Translations under genes and position numbers: made by a program
Assembly (NCBI RefSeq): GCF_003236295.1
Contig: NZ_POTW01000061.1
Coordinates: 1-39,635, forward strand
Direction of reading: 5' to 3'
Length of the DNA: 39,635 nucleotides
Source: Jiangella anatolica
GTDB lineage: Bacteria; Actinomycetota; Actinomycetes; Jiangellales; Jiangellaceae
Notes under the pieces: generated by a model
Database searches by the model: none
What the model saw: only the letters and a program-made list of their open reading frames with translations
What the model was told of the DNA's origin: nothing
Shown here: one piece after another, positions 20,425 through 27,206 of the stretch
How positions within the stretch are numbered: the stretch's first letter is position 1
How the letters are laid out: every line of letters begins with the position of its first letter

Positions 20425-20537
20425 CGCAGCGGAAGCCGACGTTGCCGGCCGAGCTGCCCGGCGTGGCCGGTGGCGGCGCCGTCAACGTCGGCGCCGCCAC
20501 CAGCTCCCCCGTGTCCCGAGCCGCCGCGCAGCATGGC
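20411..20537 (-). pseudogene. C-terminal relic of a formylglycine-generating enzyme (SUMF1/FGE) protein
   Basis: On the minus strand one frame reads MLRGGS and, after an apparent 2-nt loss, a second frame reads DTGELVAAPTLTAPPPATPG followed by SSAGNVGFRCVRSG and a stop at 20411. RGGS and the ending SSAGN-GFRC are the signature C-terminal elements of the FGE/SUMF1 domain, normally RGGS-(W/Y)...TPDSSAGNLGFRC. The catalytic cysteine segment that usually follows RGGS is absent. Only about 40 codons remain, squeezed between the DUF1269 stop and the DUF7144 end, so this is a remnant and not a working gene. Confidence 0.6.
20469..20501. terminator. Bidirectional terminator-like hairpin
   Basis: A perfect 13-bp stem (20469-20481 with 20489-20501; GGTGGCGGCGCCG arm) with a 7-nt loop lies between the convergent DUF7144 and DUF1269 genes. 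There is no clear U-tract, as is common in GC-rich actinomycetes. It is formed from sequence of the FGE relic. Confidence 0.6.
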
Positions 20538-20543
20538 GCCGGC

Positions 20544-21035
20544 TCACTCGGCGAAGGCATCGCGCAGCTTCTCCTCCTGCTCCGTCGTCAGGTTCGACTG
20601 CACCAGCTCCGGCTTCAGGCCGGACTCCTCGAACGCCTGCAGCACCTTGTCTTGTACCGCGCCGCTGGTGAGGACGAACAGCGCGGACGTCCCCGGCGTG
20701 ACCTTCTCCCGGGTCTGGCGGATGAAGTCGTCGTCGATGCCGACGTCGGTGAGCGAGCCGCCGAGCGCGCCCGCGGCCGCCCCGACCGCCGCACCGAGCA
20801 GCGGGATGAAGAACAGCAGGCCGAACAGCAGCCCCCAGAACGCGCCGCCGAGCGCGCCGACCTTGGTGAGGCTCGACAGCTGCCGGGTCTTCGGCTTCTT
20901 CTTCTCCGGCTCCCACGACACCGTGGCGGCGTCGTGCACCTGGATCAGCTCCTGCTTCTGCAGCGACTCCAGCAGCGTGACGGCGCGGTCGGCGGCGGTG
21001 TGGTCGTCGAACTTCCAGACGGTGAACGTGGCCAT
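20544..21035 (-). CDS. DUF1269 membrane-associated protein, copy A
   Basis: 163 residues from ATG 21035, with a strong GAAGGAG ribosome-binding site. N-terminal ferredoxin-like part (FTVWKFDDHTAADRAVTLLE, QKQELIQVHDAATVSW), a Gly/Ala-rich hydrophobic hairpin in the middle (GALGGAFWGLLFGLLFFIPL, GAAVGAAAGALGG), and a C-terminal part with FIRQTREKVTPGTSALFVLT. This is the DUF1269 layout; function unknown. A paralogue lies at 32035. Regulon operator copy 2 lies about 110 bp upstream, inside the end of the SulP gene; the leader carries a small hairpin. Confidence 0.88.
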   Translation of the reverse strand: MATFTVWKFDDHTAADRAVTLLESLQKQELIQVHDAATVSWEPEKKKPKTRQLSSLTKVGALGGAFWGLLFGLLFFIPLLGAAVGAAAGALGGSLTDVGIDDDFIRQTREKVTPGTSALFVLTSGAVQDKVLQAFEESGLKPELVQSNLTTEQEEKLRDAFAE

Positions 21036-21068
21036 CGGGATCTCCTTCTCAGTCTCGGGCCAGGGCGG

Positions 21069-21088
21069 CCTGGAGCCGGCGCTCCAGG
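21069..21088 (-). promoter_or_regulatory. Leader hairpin between SulP and DUF1269 genes
   Basis: CCTGGAGC-CGGC-GCTCCAGG is a perfect 8-bp stem with a 4-nt loop, 34 bp upstream of the DUF1269 ATG. It lies within the expected leader RNA of the DUF1269 gene and after the SulP stop, so it may weakly terminate the SulP message or protect the downstream one. Confidence 0.4.
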
Positions 21089-21108
21089 TCCAGGTAGCGG
21101 CCGTCGAC

Positions 21109-22821
21109 TCATCGTCCGGCGGCGCCGTCGCCGGCGGCCTCACCTTCTCCGGGTGAGGTCGCCGCGACCGCCGCGTCGATCGACGGGTACAGCCGGTCCA
21201 CGACGGCCGCCGCGCCGGCCCGCCGCAGCACGTCGCGCACCTGCCCGACGTCGCCGACGACGAGCAGCCGGACGCCGTCGCCACGCAGCTCGGCGGCCGT
21301 GTCGCGGAGCATCCCGGCGGCGGTGACGTCGACGAACGGCACGGTGGCGGCGTCGAGGACGAGGGCGCGAACGCCGTCGGCGCCGGCCAGCTCCAGCAAC
21401 CGGTCCTGGACGGTGTCCGAGTTGGCGAAATAGAGGCCGCTCTCCACCCGGACCACCACGACGCCGTCAACCGGGGTACTCCCCGGTTCCCGCGCCCGAT
21501 CGACCCACTGGTCCTGCCCGGCCACCCTCCCCAGGACGGCGATGTGCGGGCGCGCCGAGCGGGCCAGCAGCAGCACCACCGACAGCACGACGCCGATGAG
21601 CAGGCCGGGCAGCGTGCCGAAGACCAGCACGCCGAGCAGGGCGCCGAGCGCGCAGATGAAGTCCGCCCGGGCCGCCCGGCCGTAGATCGAGGCCAGCGCG
21701 GCCGTGTTCACTTCGTACAGCCGCCGCAGCCCGCCGACGTCGACCAGCTCGATCACGGCCGCGATGACGACGGCCGCCAGCGCCGGCTCCGGCAGCTGCG
21801 CGAACAGCGGCGTCAGGATGAGCAGCGTCAGCACCGTCAGCGCGGCCACCGTCCAGCCGGACACCTGCGACCGGGCGCCGGCGCCGGCGTTGACCGCGGT
21901 CTTCGACAGGCTGCCGTTGACCACCATGCCCTGCAGGAACCCGGAGCCGAGGTTGGCCGCGCCCAGGCCGGCCAGCTCGCGGTTCGCGTCGATCCGGTAG
22001 CCGTCGCGGCGGGCGTAGTTCTTCGCCGCGCCGAGGCCCTCGGCGAAGCCGATCAGCATGACGCCGGCCGCGCCGGACAGCAGCAGCGGGATGTCCGACG
22101 CGGCGTTCAGGTCCGGCACCGCGGGCGCGGCCAGCCCGGCGTCGATGTGCCCGACGACGTCGACGCCGCGGTCCTCCAGGTCCAGCAGCGTCGCCAGCAC
22201 GATGCCCAGCACGACGGCGGCCAGCGACCCGGGCACCAGCGGCGCCACCCGGCGCAGCACCAGGACGAGGGCGAGGCAGCCCAGCCCGGTCAGCGCCGAC
22301 CAGCCGTTGGTGTCGCCCAGCGAGGTGACGACCGCCCACAGCTTCTGGAAGAAGTCGCCGTCGCCGCCCTCGATCCCGAACAGCTTCGGCAGCTGCCCGA
22401 CGATGATCACCAGCGCCATCCCGACGATGAAGCCCTTGAGCACGGGCTCGGAGACGAAGTTCGCGAGGAAGCCCAGCCGCAGCAGCCCGGCCAGCACCGC
22501 CAGCGCGCCGACGGCGAGCGCCAGCCCGGCGGTGTAGGCGGGGAACTCCCCGGATCCGTTGCTGACGATGCCGCCGACCACTCCTGCCGACAGCGCCGCC
22601 GTCGCCGACATCGGCCCGACCACGAGGTGCCGGGAGCTGCCCAGGACCGGGTACAGCAGCAGCGCCGGGATCGCCGCGTACAGCCCGATCACCGGCGGCA
22701 CGCCGGCGATGGACGCGTAGGCCAGCGACTCCGGGATCAGCACCGCCCACACCGTCAGCCCGGCCATCAGATCGCGGCGCAGCGACGCCCCTCGCAGCGA
22801 CCCGAACACCCATGCCGGCAT
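21109..22821 (-). CDS. SulP-family anion transporter with STAS domain, copy A
   Basis: 570 residues from ATG 22821 (MPAWVFGSLRGASLRRDLMA). The SulP signature is near the N-terminus (AVLIPESLAYASIAGVPPVI, GLYAAIPALLLYPVLG), with 10-14 membrane segments and a C-terminal STAS domain (VVVRVESGLYFANSDTVQDR, LVLDAATVPFVDVTAAGML). SulP proteins carry sulfate, bicarbonate or other anions; the substrate is not readable here. ATG 22821 is preferred over 22860 because CAGGCT lies exactly 6 nt upstream (leaderless) and the operator centre is 44 nt away. It is divergent from the GAP/SulP-B operon. Confidence 0.92.
   Translation of the reverse strand: MPAWVFGSLRGASLRRDLMAGLTVWAVLIPESLAYASIAGVPPVIGLYAAIPALLLYPVLGSSRHLVVGPMSATAALSAGVVGGIVSNGSGEFPAYTAGLALAVGALAVLAGLLRLGFLANFVSEPVLKGFIVGMALVIIVGQLPKLFGIEGGDGDFFQKLWAVVTSLGDTNGWSALTGLGCLALVLVLRRVAPLVPGSLAAVVLGIVLATLLDLEDRGVDVVGHIDAGLAAPAVPDLNAASDIPLLLSGAAGVMLIGFAEGLGAAKNYARRDGYRIDANRELAGLGAANLGSGFLQGMVVNGSLSKTAVNAGAGARSQVSGWTVAALTVLTLLILTPLFAQLPEPALAAVVIAAVIELVDVGGLRRLYEVNTAALASIYGRAARADFICALGALLGVLVFGTLPGLLIGVVLSVVLLLARSARPHIAVLGRVAGQDQWVDRAREPGSTPVDGVVVVRVESGLYFANSDTVQDRLLELAGADGVRALVLDAATVPFVDVTAAGMLRDTAAELRGDGVRLLVVGDVGQVRDVLRRAGAAAVVDRLYPSIDAAVAATSPGEGEAAGDGAAGR
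21139..21157. promoter_or_regulatory. Regulon operator copy 2 (upstream of DUF1269-A)
   Basis: CTCACCT-N5-GGGTGAG, one mismatch from the perfect dyad, inside the last codons of the SulP-A gene. On the minus strand GACGAT lies about 22 nt further on (21116-21111), a possible -10; start codon at 21035. Confidence 0.6.
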
Positions 22822-22855
22822 GTCCCCAGCCTGAGCCGGACCGCCCGCCGCGGTC

Positions 22856-22874
22856 CTCACCCCCTCCGGGTGAC
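22856..22874. promoter_or_regulatory. Regulon operator copy 3, shared by two divergent leaderless promoters
   Basis: CTCACCC-N5-GGGTGAC. The centre (22865) is exactly 44 nt from both start codons, 22821 on the minus and 22909 on the plus strand. On each side a -10-like hexamer follows after exactly 22 nt and ends 6 nt before the ATG: CAGGCT (22833-22828) and AAGGAT (22897-22902). This symmetric layout is the best evidence that the dyad is a regulator site. Confidence 0.85.
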
Positions 22875-22908
22875 GACGGCCCGGGCAGGTGGGCCCAAGG
22901 ATCGGGGC

Positions 22909-23586
22909 ATGGGTGAGGCGATCGGCGCGGTGCTGCCGCTCGGCGTGGGCGTCGCGCTGAGCCCGCTGCCGATCGTCGCAGTGGTGCTGATGCTCGGCAG
23001 CGCCCGCGGCCGGTCGAACGGGCCGGCGTTCCTGATCGGCTGGCTGCTCGGGCTGGCCGTGGCGGGGACGGCGTTCCTGCTGCTCGCGGCCGCCGCGGGG
23101 CCGTCCGACGACGGCGAGCCGGCGGCGTGGGTGTCGTGGCTGAAGCTGGTGCTCGGCCTGCTGGTGCTGCTGCTGGCCGTGCGCACCTGGCGGACCAGGC
23201 CGAAGGGCGACGACGACCCGCGGCTGCCCGGCTGGATGACGGCGCTCGACTCCTGGACGGCGGCCAAGACGCTGGGCCTGGGCGCCGCGCTCTCCGCCGT
23301 CAACCCGAAGAACCTCATGCTGACGATCGCCGCGGCCGCGGCCATCGCGCAGACCGGCGCCGGCGCCGGGGAGCAGGCCGTGGCGCTCGCGGTGTTCGTC
23401 GTCATCGGCGCGCTCGGACCGGGGATCCCGGTGGTCCTCGCGCTGGCGCTCGGCGACCGGGCCGACCGCATGCTCGCGGAGCTGAAGACCTGGCTGGCCA
23501 GCAACAACGCGGCGGTGATGACGGTCGTGCTGCTGGTGATCGGCGCGAAGCTGATCGGCGACGCGATCGCCGGACTGTCCGCGTGA
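22909..23586 (+). CDS. GAP-family (LysE-like) membrane protein
   Basis: 225 residues, six hydrophobic segments, starting MGEAIGAVLPLGVGVALSPL. The ALSPLPIVAVVLML start and the later AALSAVNPKNLMLTIAAAAA fit the GAP/Sap (sulfolipid-addressing-type) family within the LysE superfamily of exporters. The substrate is unknown. ATG 22909 is 6 nt after an AAGGAT -10 and 44 nt from the centre of operator copy 3. Its TGA overlaps the GTG of the SulP gene, so both are co-translated. Confidence 0.85.
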   Translation: MGEAIGAVLPLGVGVALSPLPIVAVVLMLGSARGRSNGPAFLIGWLLGLAVAGTAFLLLAAAAGPSDDGEPAAWVSWLKLVLGLLVLLLAVRTWRTRPKGDDDPRLPGWMTALDSWTAAKTLGLGAALSAVNPKNLMLTIAAAAAIAQTGAGAGEQAVALAVFVVIGALGPGIPVVLALALGDRADRMLAELKTWLASNNAAVMTVVLLVIGAKLIGDAIAGLSA

Positions 23587-25172
23587 GCGTGCGCGCCGAC
23601 GTCGTGGCGGGGATCGGCGCCGGCGCGGTCGTGCTCCCGCAGGCGATGGGGTACGCGGGCGTGGCCGGGCTGCCGGCGCAGGTCGGCCTCTACACGTGCA
23701 TCGTGCCGATGGCCGCGTACGCGCTGCTCGGCGGCGCCCGCCGGCTGAGCATGAGCACGACGTCGACGATCGTGGCGCTGGCCGGGCTGGCGCTCGCCGC
23801 TGCGGGCACGCCGGACGACCCGGACGCGGCGATGGCCGCAGTCAGCACGCTGACGCTGCTCACCGGGCTGGCGCTGCTGCTGTTCTGGCTGCTCCGGCTC
23901 GGCTGGACGGTCGACGCGATCTCCGACACCGTCGTCGCCGGGCTGAAGATCGGCGTCGGGCTGACGATCATCGTCGACCAGCTGCCGCATCTGCTCGGCA
24001 TCGACGCCGGGCCGGACGGGTTCCTGCGCGGCGTCGGGCACGCCGCCGGCCACCTCGGCGACGCGAACCGGGCCACCGTCGTCGTCGCGGCGGCGACGCT
24101 GGGCGGGCTGTGGGCGCTGCGCCGATGGGCGCCGCGGGTGCCCGGGCCGCTGCTCGCCGTCGCCGGCGGGATCGCGGCGACGGCGTGGGCGGACCTGCCC
24201 GGCCGCGGCGTCGAGCTGATCGAGCCGGTGCCCAGCGGGCTGCCGGTCCCCGCCCTGCCGCCGCTGGACGACGCCGGGACGCTGCTGCCGTACGCGCTGG
24301 CCATCGCGCTGATGGCGTTCATGGAGACGATCGCCGTCGGCCGCAGCACCCGCGAGCCGCTGGACCCGCCGATCGTCGCCGGACGCGAGCTGCTGGCCAA
24401 CGGGACGGCCGCGATCGCCGGCGCGTTCGTCGCGACGGCGCCGCCGGCCGGCGGGTTCTCGCAGACGATGGTCAACGTCGGCGCCGGCGCCCGCACCCAG
24501 CTCGCCTCGCTCGTCACTGCCGGCGTCGCGGTGGCGGCGGCACTGTTCCTCGCGCCCGTGCTCAGCGACCTGCCGGAGGCGACGCTGGCCGCCGTCGTCG
24601 TGGTCGCGGTGACCGGTCTGCTCGACCTCGACGAGCTGCGCCGGATCGGCCGCATCGACCGGACCGAGCTGCTGGTCGCGCTCGCCACCGGCGCGTTCGC
24701 GCTGGTGACGAACCTGCTGGCCGGCGTCGTCGCGGGCGTCGTCCTCACCTACTACCTGGTGCTGCGCCGGCTCAACCACCCGGTGCTGACGCAGGACAGC
24801 CCGGCGCCGGGGCTGCTGGTCGTGCGCATCGGCGGCGCGCTGTACACGATGAACGTGCGGACGGTGCAGGCCGAGCTGCTGCGCCGGGCGACGACGGCGG
24901 ACCCGCGGCCGCGGGTGCTGCTGCTGGACCTGGCGGCGACGCTGGACACGTCGGTCACCGTCATCGACGCGTTCGTCGCGACCGAGCAGCAACTGGCCCG
25001 GCACGACATCGACCTGTGGGTCGCGTTGGTCCCGGCGCCGGCGCTGGCGAAGGCGCAGCGGACGGCTGCCTGGCCGGCCTGGCGTGACGGCGGCCGGGTG
25101 CACCCGGACCTGCCGGCCGCCGTCACCGCCTACGAGGGCCTGGCCGCCGGCGGCCCGGACCGCGCCGCCTGA
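23583..25172 (+). CDS. SulP-family anion transporter with STAS-like domain, copy B
   Basis: 529 residues from GTG 23583 (GTGA overlap with the upstream gene), MSVRADVVAGIGAGAVVLPQ. The SulP signature is AMGYAGVAGLPAQVGLYTCI; the core is TSTIVALAGLALAA and GAFVATAPPAGGFSQTMVNV; the C-terminus is a STAS-like domain (VVRIGGALYTMNVRTVQAEL, VLLLDLAATLDTSVTVIDAF). It is only distantly similar to copy A, so the pair is not a recent duplication. Its end overlaps the convergent membrane-protein gene by 43 bp. Confidence 0.91.
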   Translation: MSVRADVVAGIGAGAVVLPQAMGYAGVAGLPAQVGLYTCIVPMAAYALLGGARRLSMSTTSTIVALAGLALAAAGTPDDPDAAMAAVSTLTLLTGLALLLFWLLRLGWTVDAISDTVVAGLKIGVGLTIIVDQLPHLLGIDAGPDGFLRGVGHAAGHLGDANRATVVVAAATLGGLWALRRWAPRVPGPLLAVAGGIAATAWADLPGRGVELIEPVPSGLPVPALPPLDDAGTLLPYALAIALMAFMETIAVGRSTREPLDPPIVAGRELLANGTAAIAGAFVATAPPAGGFSQTMVNVGAGARTQLASLVTAGVAVAAALFLAPVLSDLPEATLAAVVVVAVTGLLDLDELRRIGRIDRTELLVALATGAFALVTNLLAGVVAGVVLTYYLVLRRLNHPVLTQDSPAPGLLVVRIGGALYTMNVRTVQAELLRRATTADPRPRVLLLDLAATLDTSVTVIDAFVATEQQLARHDIDLWVALVPAPALAKAQRTAAWPAWRDGGRVHPDLPAAVTAYEGLAAGGPDRAA

Positions 25173-26476
25173 CCGGTCACCAGCTCCAGCGCCGCCAGCA
25201 GCACCCCCGCGACCAGCAGGATCCCCAGCACGACGGCCGCGTTCGGGTAGTTCCAGAAGACGAACACGACCACCGCGACGACCAGCACCGCCACTTGCGC
25301 CGGCCGCTTGTGCTCCCGCAACCGGGCGGCGGCGGCCGAGTCGCGCCAGCCCCACGCGGAGCCGACGGAGCCGAGCCGCCCCACACCCCGGCGCACCGCG
25401 ACCGCCTGCGGCGACGGCCCGGTCAGCCAGGCGACCAGCGCCACCACCAGTCCGACGGCCAGCACCATCCGCAGCGACGTCCGCAGCAGCGACACGATCT
25501 GGTCGAACACCGCTCCCGCCGCCGCGTCGTCGACGGACGGCGGCAGGGCGGTCAGGTAGACCGGCCGCGCGATGGTGAGCGCGGCGCCGAGCAGCAGCAT
25601 CGCGGCCGCGAGGCCGATGCCGGCGCCGATCAGCGCCCGCCGCCGGCCCCGGGCCACGATCACCCCGGCGGCGATCAGCGCCAGCGCGACGACCGGCAGC
25701 CAGGTGCCCAACCGGTCCAGCAGCCGCAGCGCGCCCTGCGCCTTCTCCACGTCGTCGGACTGGAACAGCGTCAGCTGGACGTCCGCCGACGGGATCGACG
25801 ATGCCCGGCTGAACCCGGCGTCGGCCAGCCGCTGCTTGACATCGTCGACGATCGGCGCGAGCTGGATGCTGACGGTGTTCCCCTCGACCTGGACCGCGCC
25901 GTTCTGGGTGTCGCCGGTGAGCGCCGTCAGCACCGCCTGGTGCGCGGCCCGGTTGGCCTGCGACCAGACGTCGGCGAACCGGTCGCTCGCGACGACGGTG
26001 CCGACCTGGTCGTGCACCCAGCCGTCCACGGCGCCGCCGATCGGGCCGGCCAGGTCCGCCAGCGTCGACGTCACCCGCGGGCCGGCGCCCTGGTTCGCCA
26101 GCGCGTCGGAGGCCTCCCGCACCACCGACGGCACGTCGAGCTCCTGCGCCACCCGGTCGCTCACCCGGTTGGTGACGGCGCGCTGGACGTCGGGATCGCG
26201 GGCCAGCGGGCCGACGGTCTCGACGTACCGGTCGGTGTCGGTGACGACCGAGTCCAGCCAGACCGCCGCCGTCGCCGGGATCGCCAGCAGGCAGCCGAGG
26301 CCGATCAGCAGCGGCGCCAGCACCGCACGCCAGCGCCCGCCACCCGGCCCGGCGTCACCCCGTGCGTCGGCCCGGGCCCCGCCCCGGGCCTCGTCACGCG
26401 CGTCGGCCGCGGCCCGCAGCCGGGCCACCTCGGCGCGCAGCCGGGCCAGCTCGGCGCCCGCGTCCTCGTCGGCCAT
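25130..26476 (-). CDS. Membrane protein with N-terminal coiled coil
   Basis: 448 residues. Residues 5-30 are a heptad-rich helix (AELARLRAEVARLRAAADAR), then an Arg/Gly-rich linker, a membrane segment (LLIGLGCLLAIPATAAVW), a large extracytoplasmic region (about 65-255; DRYVETVGPLARDPDVQRAV, VSIQLAPIVDDVKQRLADAG), then about five more membrane segments and a short tail. I have seen this layout in actinobacterial hypothetical proteins, but know no function. It starts 12 bp after the small gene at 26489 and is the last gene of the DUF6325-A operon under operator copy 4. Confidence 0.82.
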   Translation of the reverse strand: MADEDAGAELARLRAEVARLRAAADARDEARGGARADARGDAGPGGGRWRAVLAPLLIGLGCLLAIPATAAVWLDSVVTDTDRYVETVGPLARDPDVQRAVTNRVSDRVAQELDVPSVVREASDALANQGAGPRVTSTLADLAGPIGGAVDGWVHDQVGTVVASDRFADVWSQANRAAHQAVLTALTGDTQNGAVQVEGNTVSIQLAPIVDDVKQRLADAGFSRASSIPSADVQLTLFQSDDVEKAQGALRLLDRLGTWLPVVALALIAAGVIVARGRRRALIGAGIGLAAAMLLLGAALTIARPVYLTALPPSVDDAAAGAVFDQIVSLLRTSLRMVLAVGLVVALVAWLTGPSPQAVAVRRGVGRLGSVGSAWGWRDSAAAARLREHKRPAQVAVLVVAVVVFVFWNYPNAAVVLGILLVAGVLLAALELVTGQAARSGPPAARPS

Positions 26477-26488
26477 CGCAGGTTCCGA

Positions 26489-26686
26489 TCAGCCCGCGCC
26501 GGCCCGGGCGCCCGCCGGCGCCGGCCGCCGCTCGGCCGGCACGTCGTCCCGCGGCAGGGCCTGCGCGGGCAGCCGCCGCGCCGTCGAGTGCGTCACCGCG
26601 TTCCGGATCACCTGCGGCGTCCCGTCCAGGACCGCCGCCCGGGTCACCGTCGCCAGTAGCCCGGGCCGGTCGTAGCGTCCACTCAT
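26489..26686 (-). CDS. Short SHOCT-less relative of the 31203 protein
   Basis: 65 residues from ATG 26686, which overlaps the DUF6325-A stop (ATGA). MSGRYDRPGLLATVTRAAVL followed by DGTPQVIRNAVTHSTARRLP aligns by eye with the N-terminus of the SHOCT protein at 31203 (GLLRGMARTAVVAGTATAVS then NRVSRRQAERW). It lacks the SHOCT segment and ends in a Pro/Ala/Arg tail. Like that protein it directly follows a DUF6325 gene, so it is probably a diverged, shortened copy of the same pair. Confidence 0.65.
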   Translation of the reverse strand: MSGRYDRPGLLATVTRAAVLDGTPQVIRNAVTHSTARRLPAQALPRDDVPAERRPAPAGARAGAG

Positions 26687-27147
26687 GACTCCCCCTTCAA
26701 TACGTCGCCGGCCGCCTCCGACGGGATCAGGACGTGCAGCGCGACCTGTCCGCCGCCGTCCCGGATCGCCTCGGAGACCCGGCGCACCCAGGTGTTCTCG
26801 TACGCGATCAGCACCGCCGAGTGCCCCGGCGGCAGCGTGTCGGCCACGACGGCGATGTCCTCGTCGTTGACCAGCTCGCCCTCGGCGATCTCCACCCCGC
26901 CGAAGCCGAACCCGTCCGCCCCCTCGTCGAACTCGACGACCCGCAGGTCGCCGTTGGGCTCGCGAGTGGCGAACACGATGTCGAGCAGCGTGACGTCGCC
27001 CATGTCGACGACGCCGCGCAGCGCCTCCACGGCGAGCGGGTCGACCCGCTCGCCGGCGAAGGTCAGGATCAGCACCTCCACCGGCCGGAACCTCATCGCA
27101 GCCCCCGTCTGCGCCTGGCCATGCGCCACCCCATTCCCCCCGCCCAT
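26683..27147 (-). CDS. DUF6325-family protein, copy A
   Basis: Up to 154 residues. The conserved part begins MRFRPVEVLILTFAGERVDP and includes LRGVVDMGDVTLLDIVFATR and VLIAYENTWVRRVSEAIRDG, closely following copy B at 30754. The family is actinobacterial, with a ferredoxin-like pattern and no known activity. Two starts are possible: ATG 27147, 5 nt after CAGGGT and 42 nt from the centre of operator copy 4 (leaderless), or ATG 27096, where family similarity begins. I give 27147 because the promoter geometry equals that of the other regulon genes; confidence in the exact start is only moderate. Confidence 0.82.
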   Translation of the reverse strand: MGGGNGVAHGQAQTGAAMRFRPVEVLILTFAGERVDPLAVEALRGVVDMGDVTLLDIVFATREPNGDLRVVEFDEGADGFGFGGVEIAEGELVNDEDIAVVADTLPPGHSAVLIAYENTWVRRVSEAIRDGGGQVALHVLIPSEAAGDVLKGES

Positions 27148-27179
27148 CGCTCACCCTGCCCAGTGGTGATCGAACTCGC

Positions 27180-27198
27180 CTCACCCGCACCGGGTGAG
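27180..27198. promoter_or_regulatory. Regulon operator copy 4 (upstream of DUF6325-A operon)
   Basis: CTCACCC-N5-GGGTGAG, extended to perfect 9-bp arms (27178-27200, GCCTCACCC and GGGTGAGGC). On the minus strand CAGGGT (27158-27153) follows after 21 nt and ATG 27147 lies 5 nt beyond. It lies just 3' of the LuxR gene, so it serves only the DUF6325-A operon. Confidence 0.8.
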
Positions 27199-27206
27199 GC
27201 GCACTC

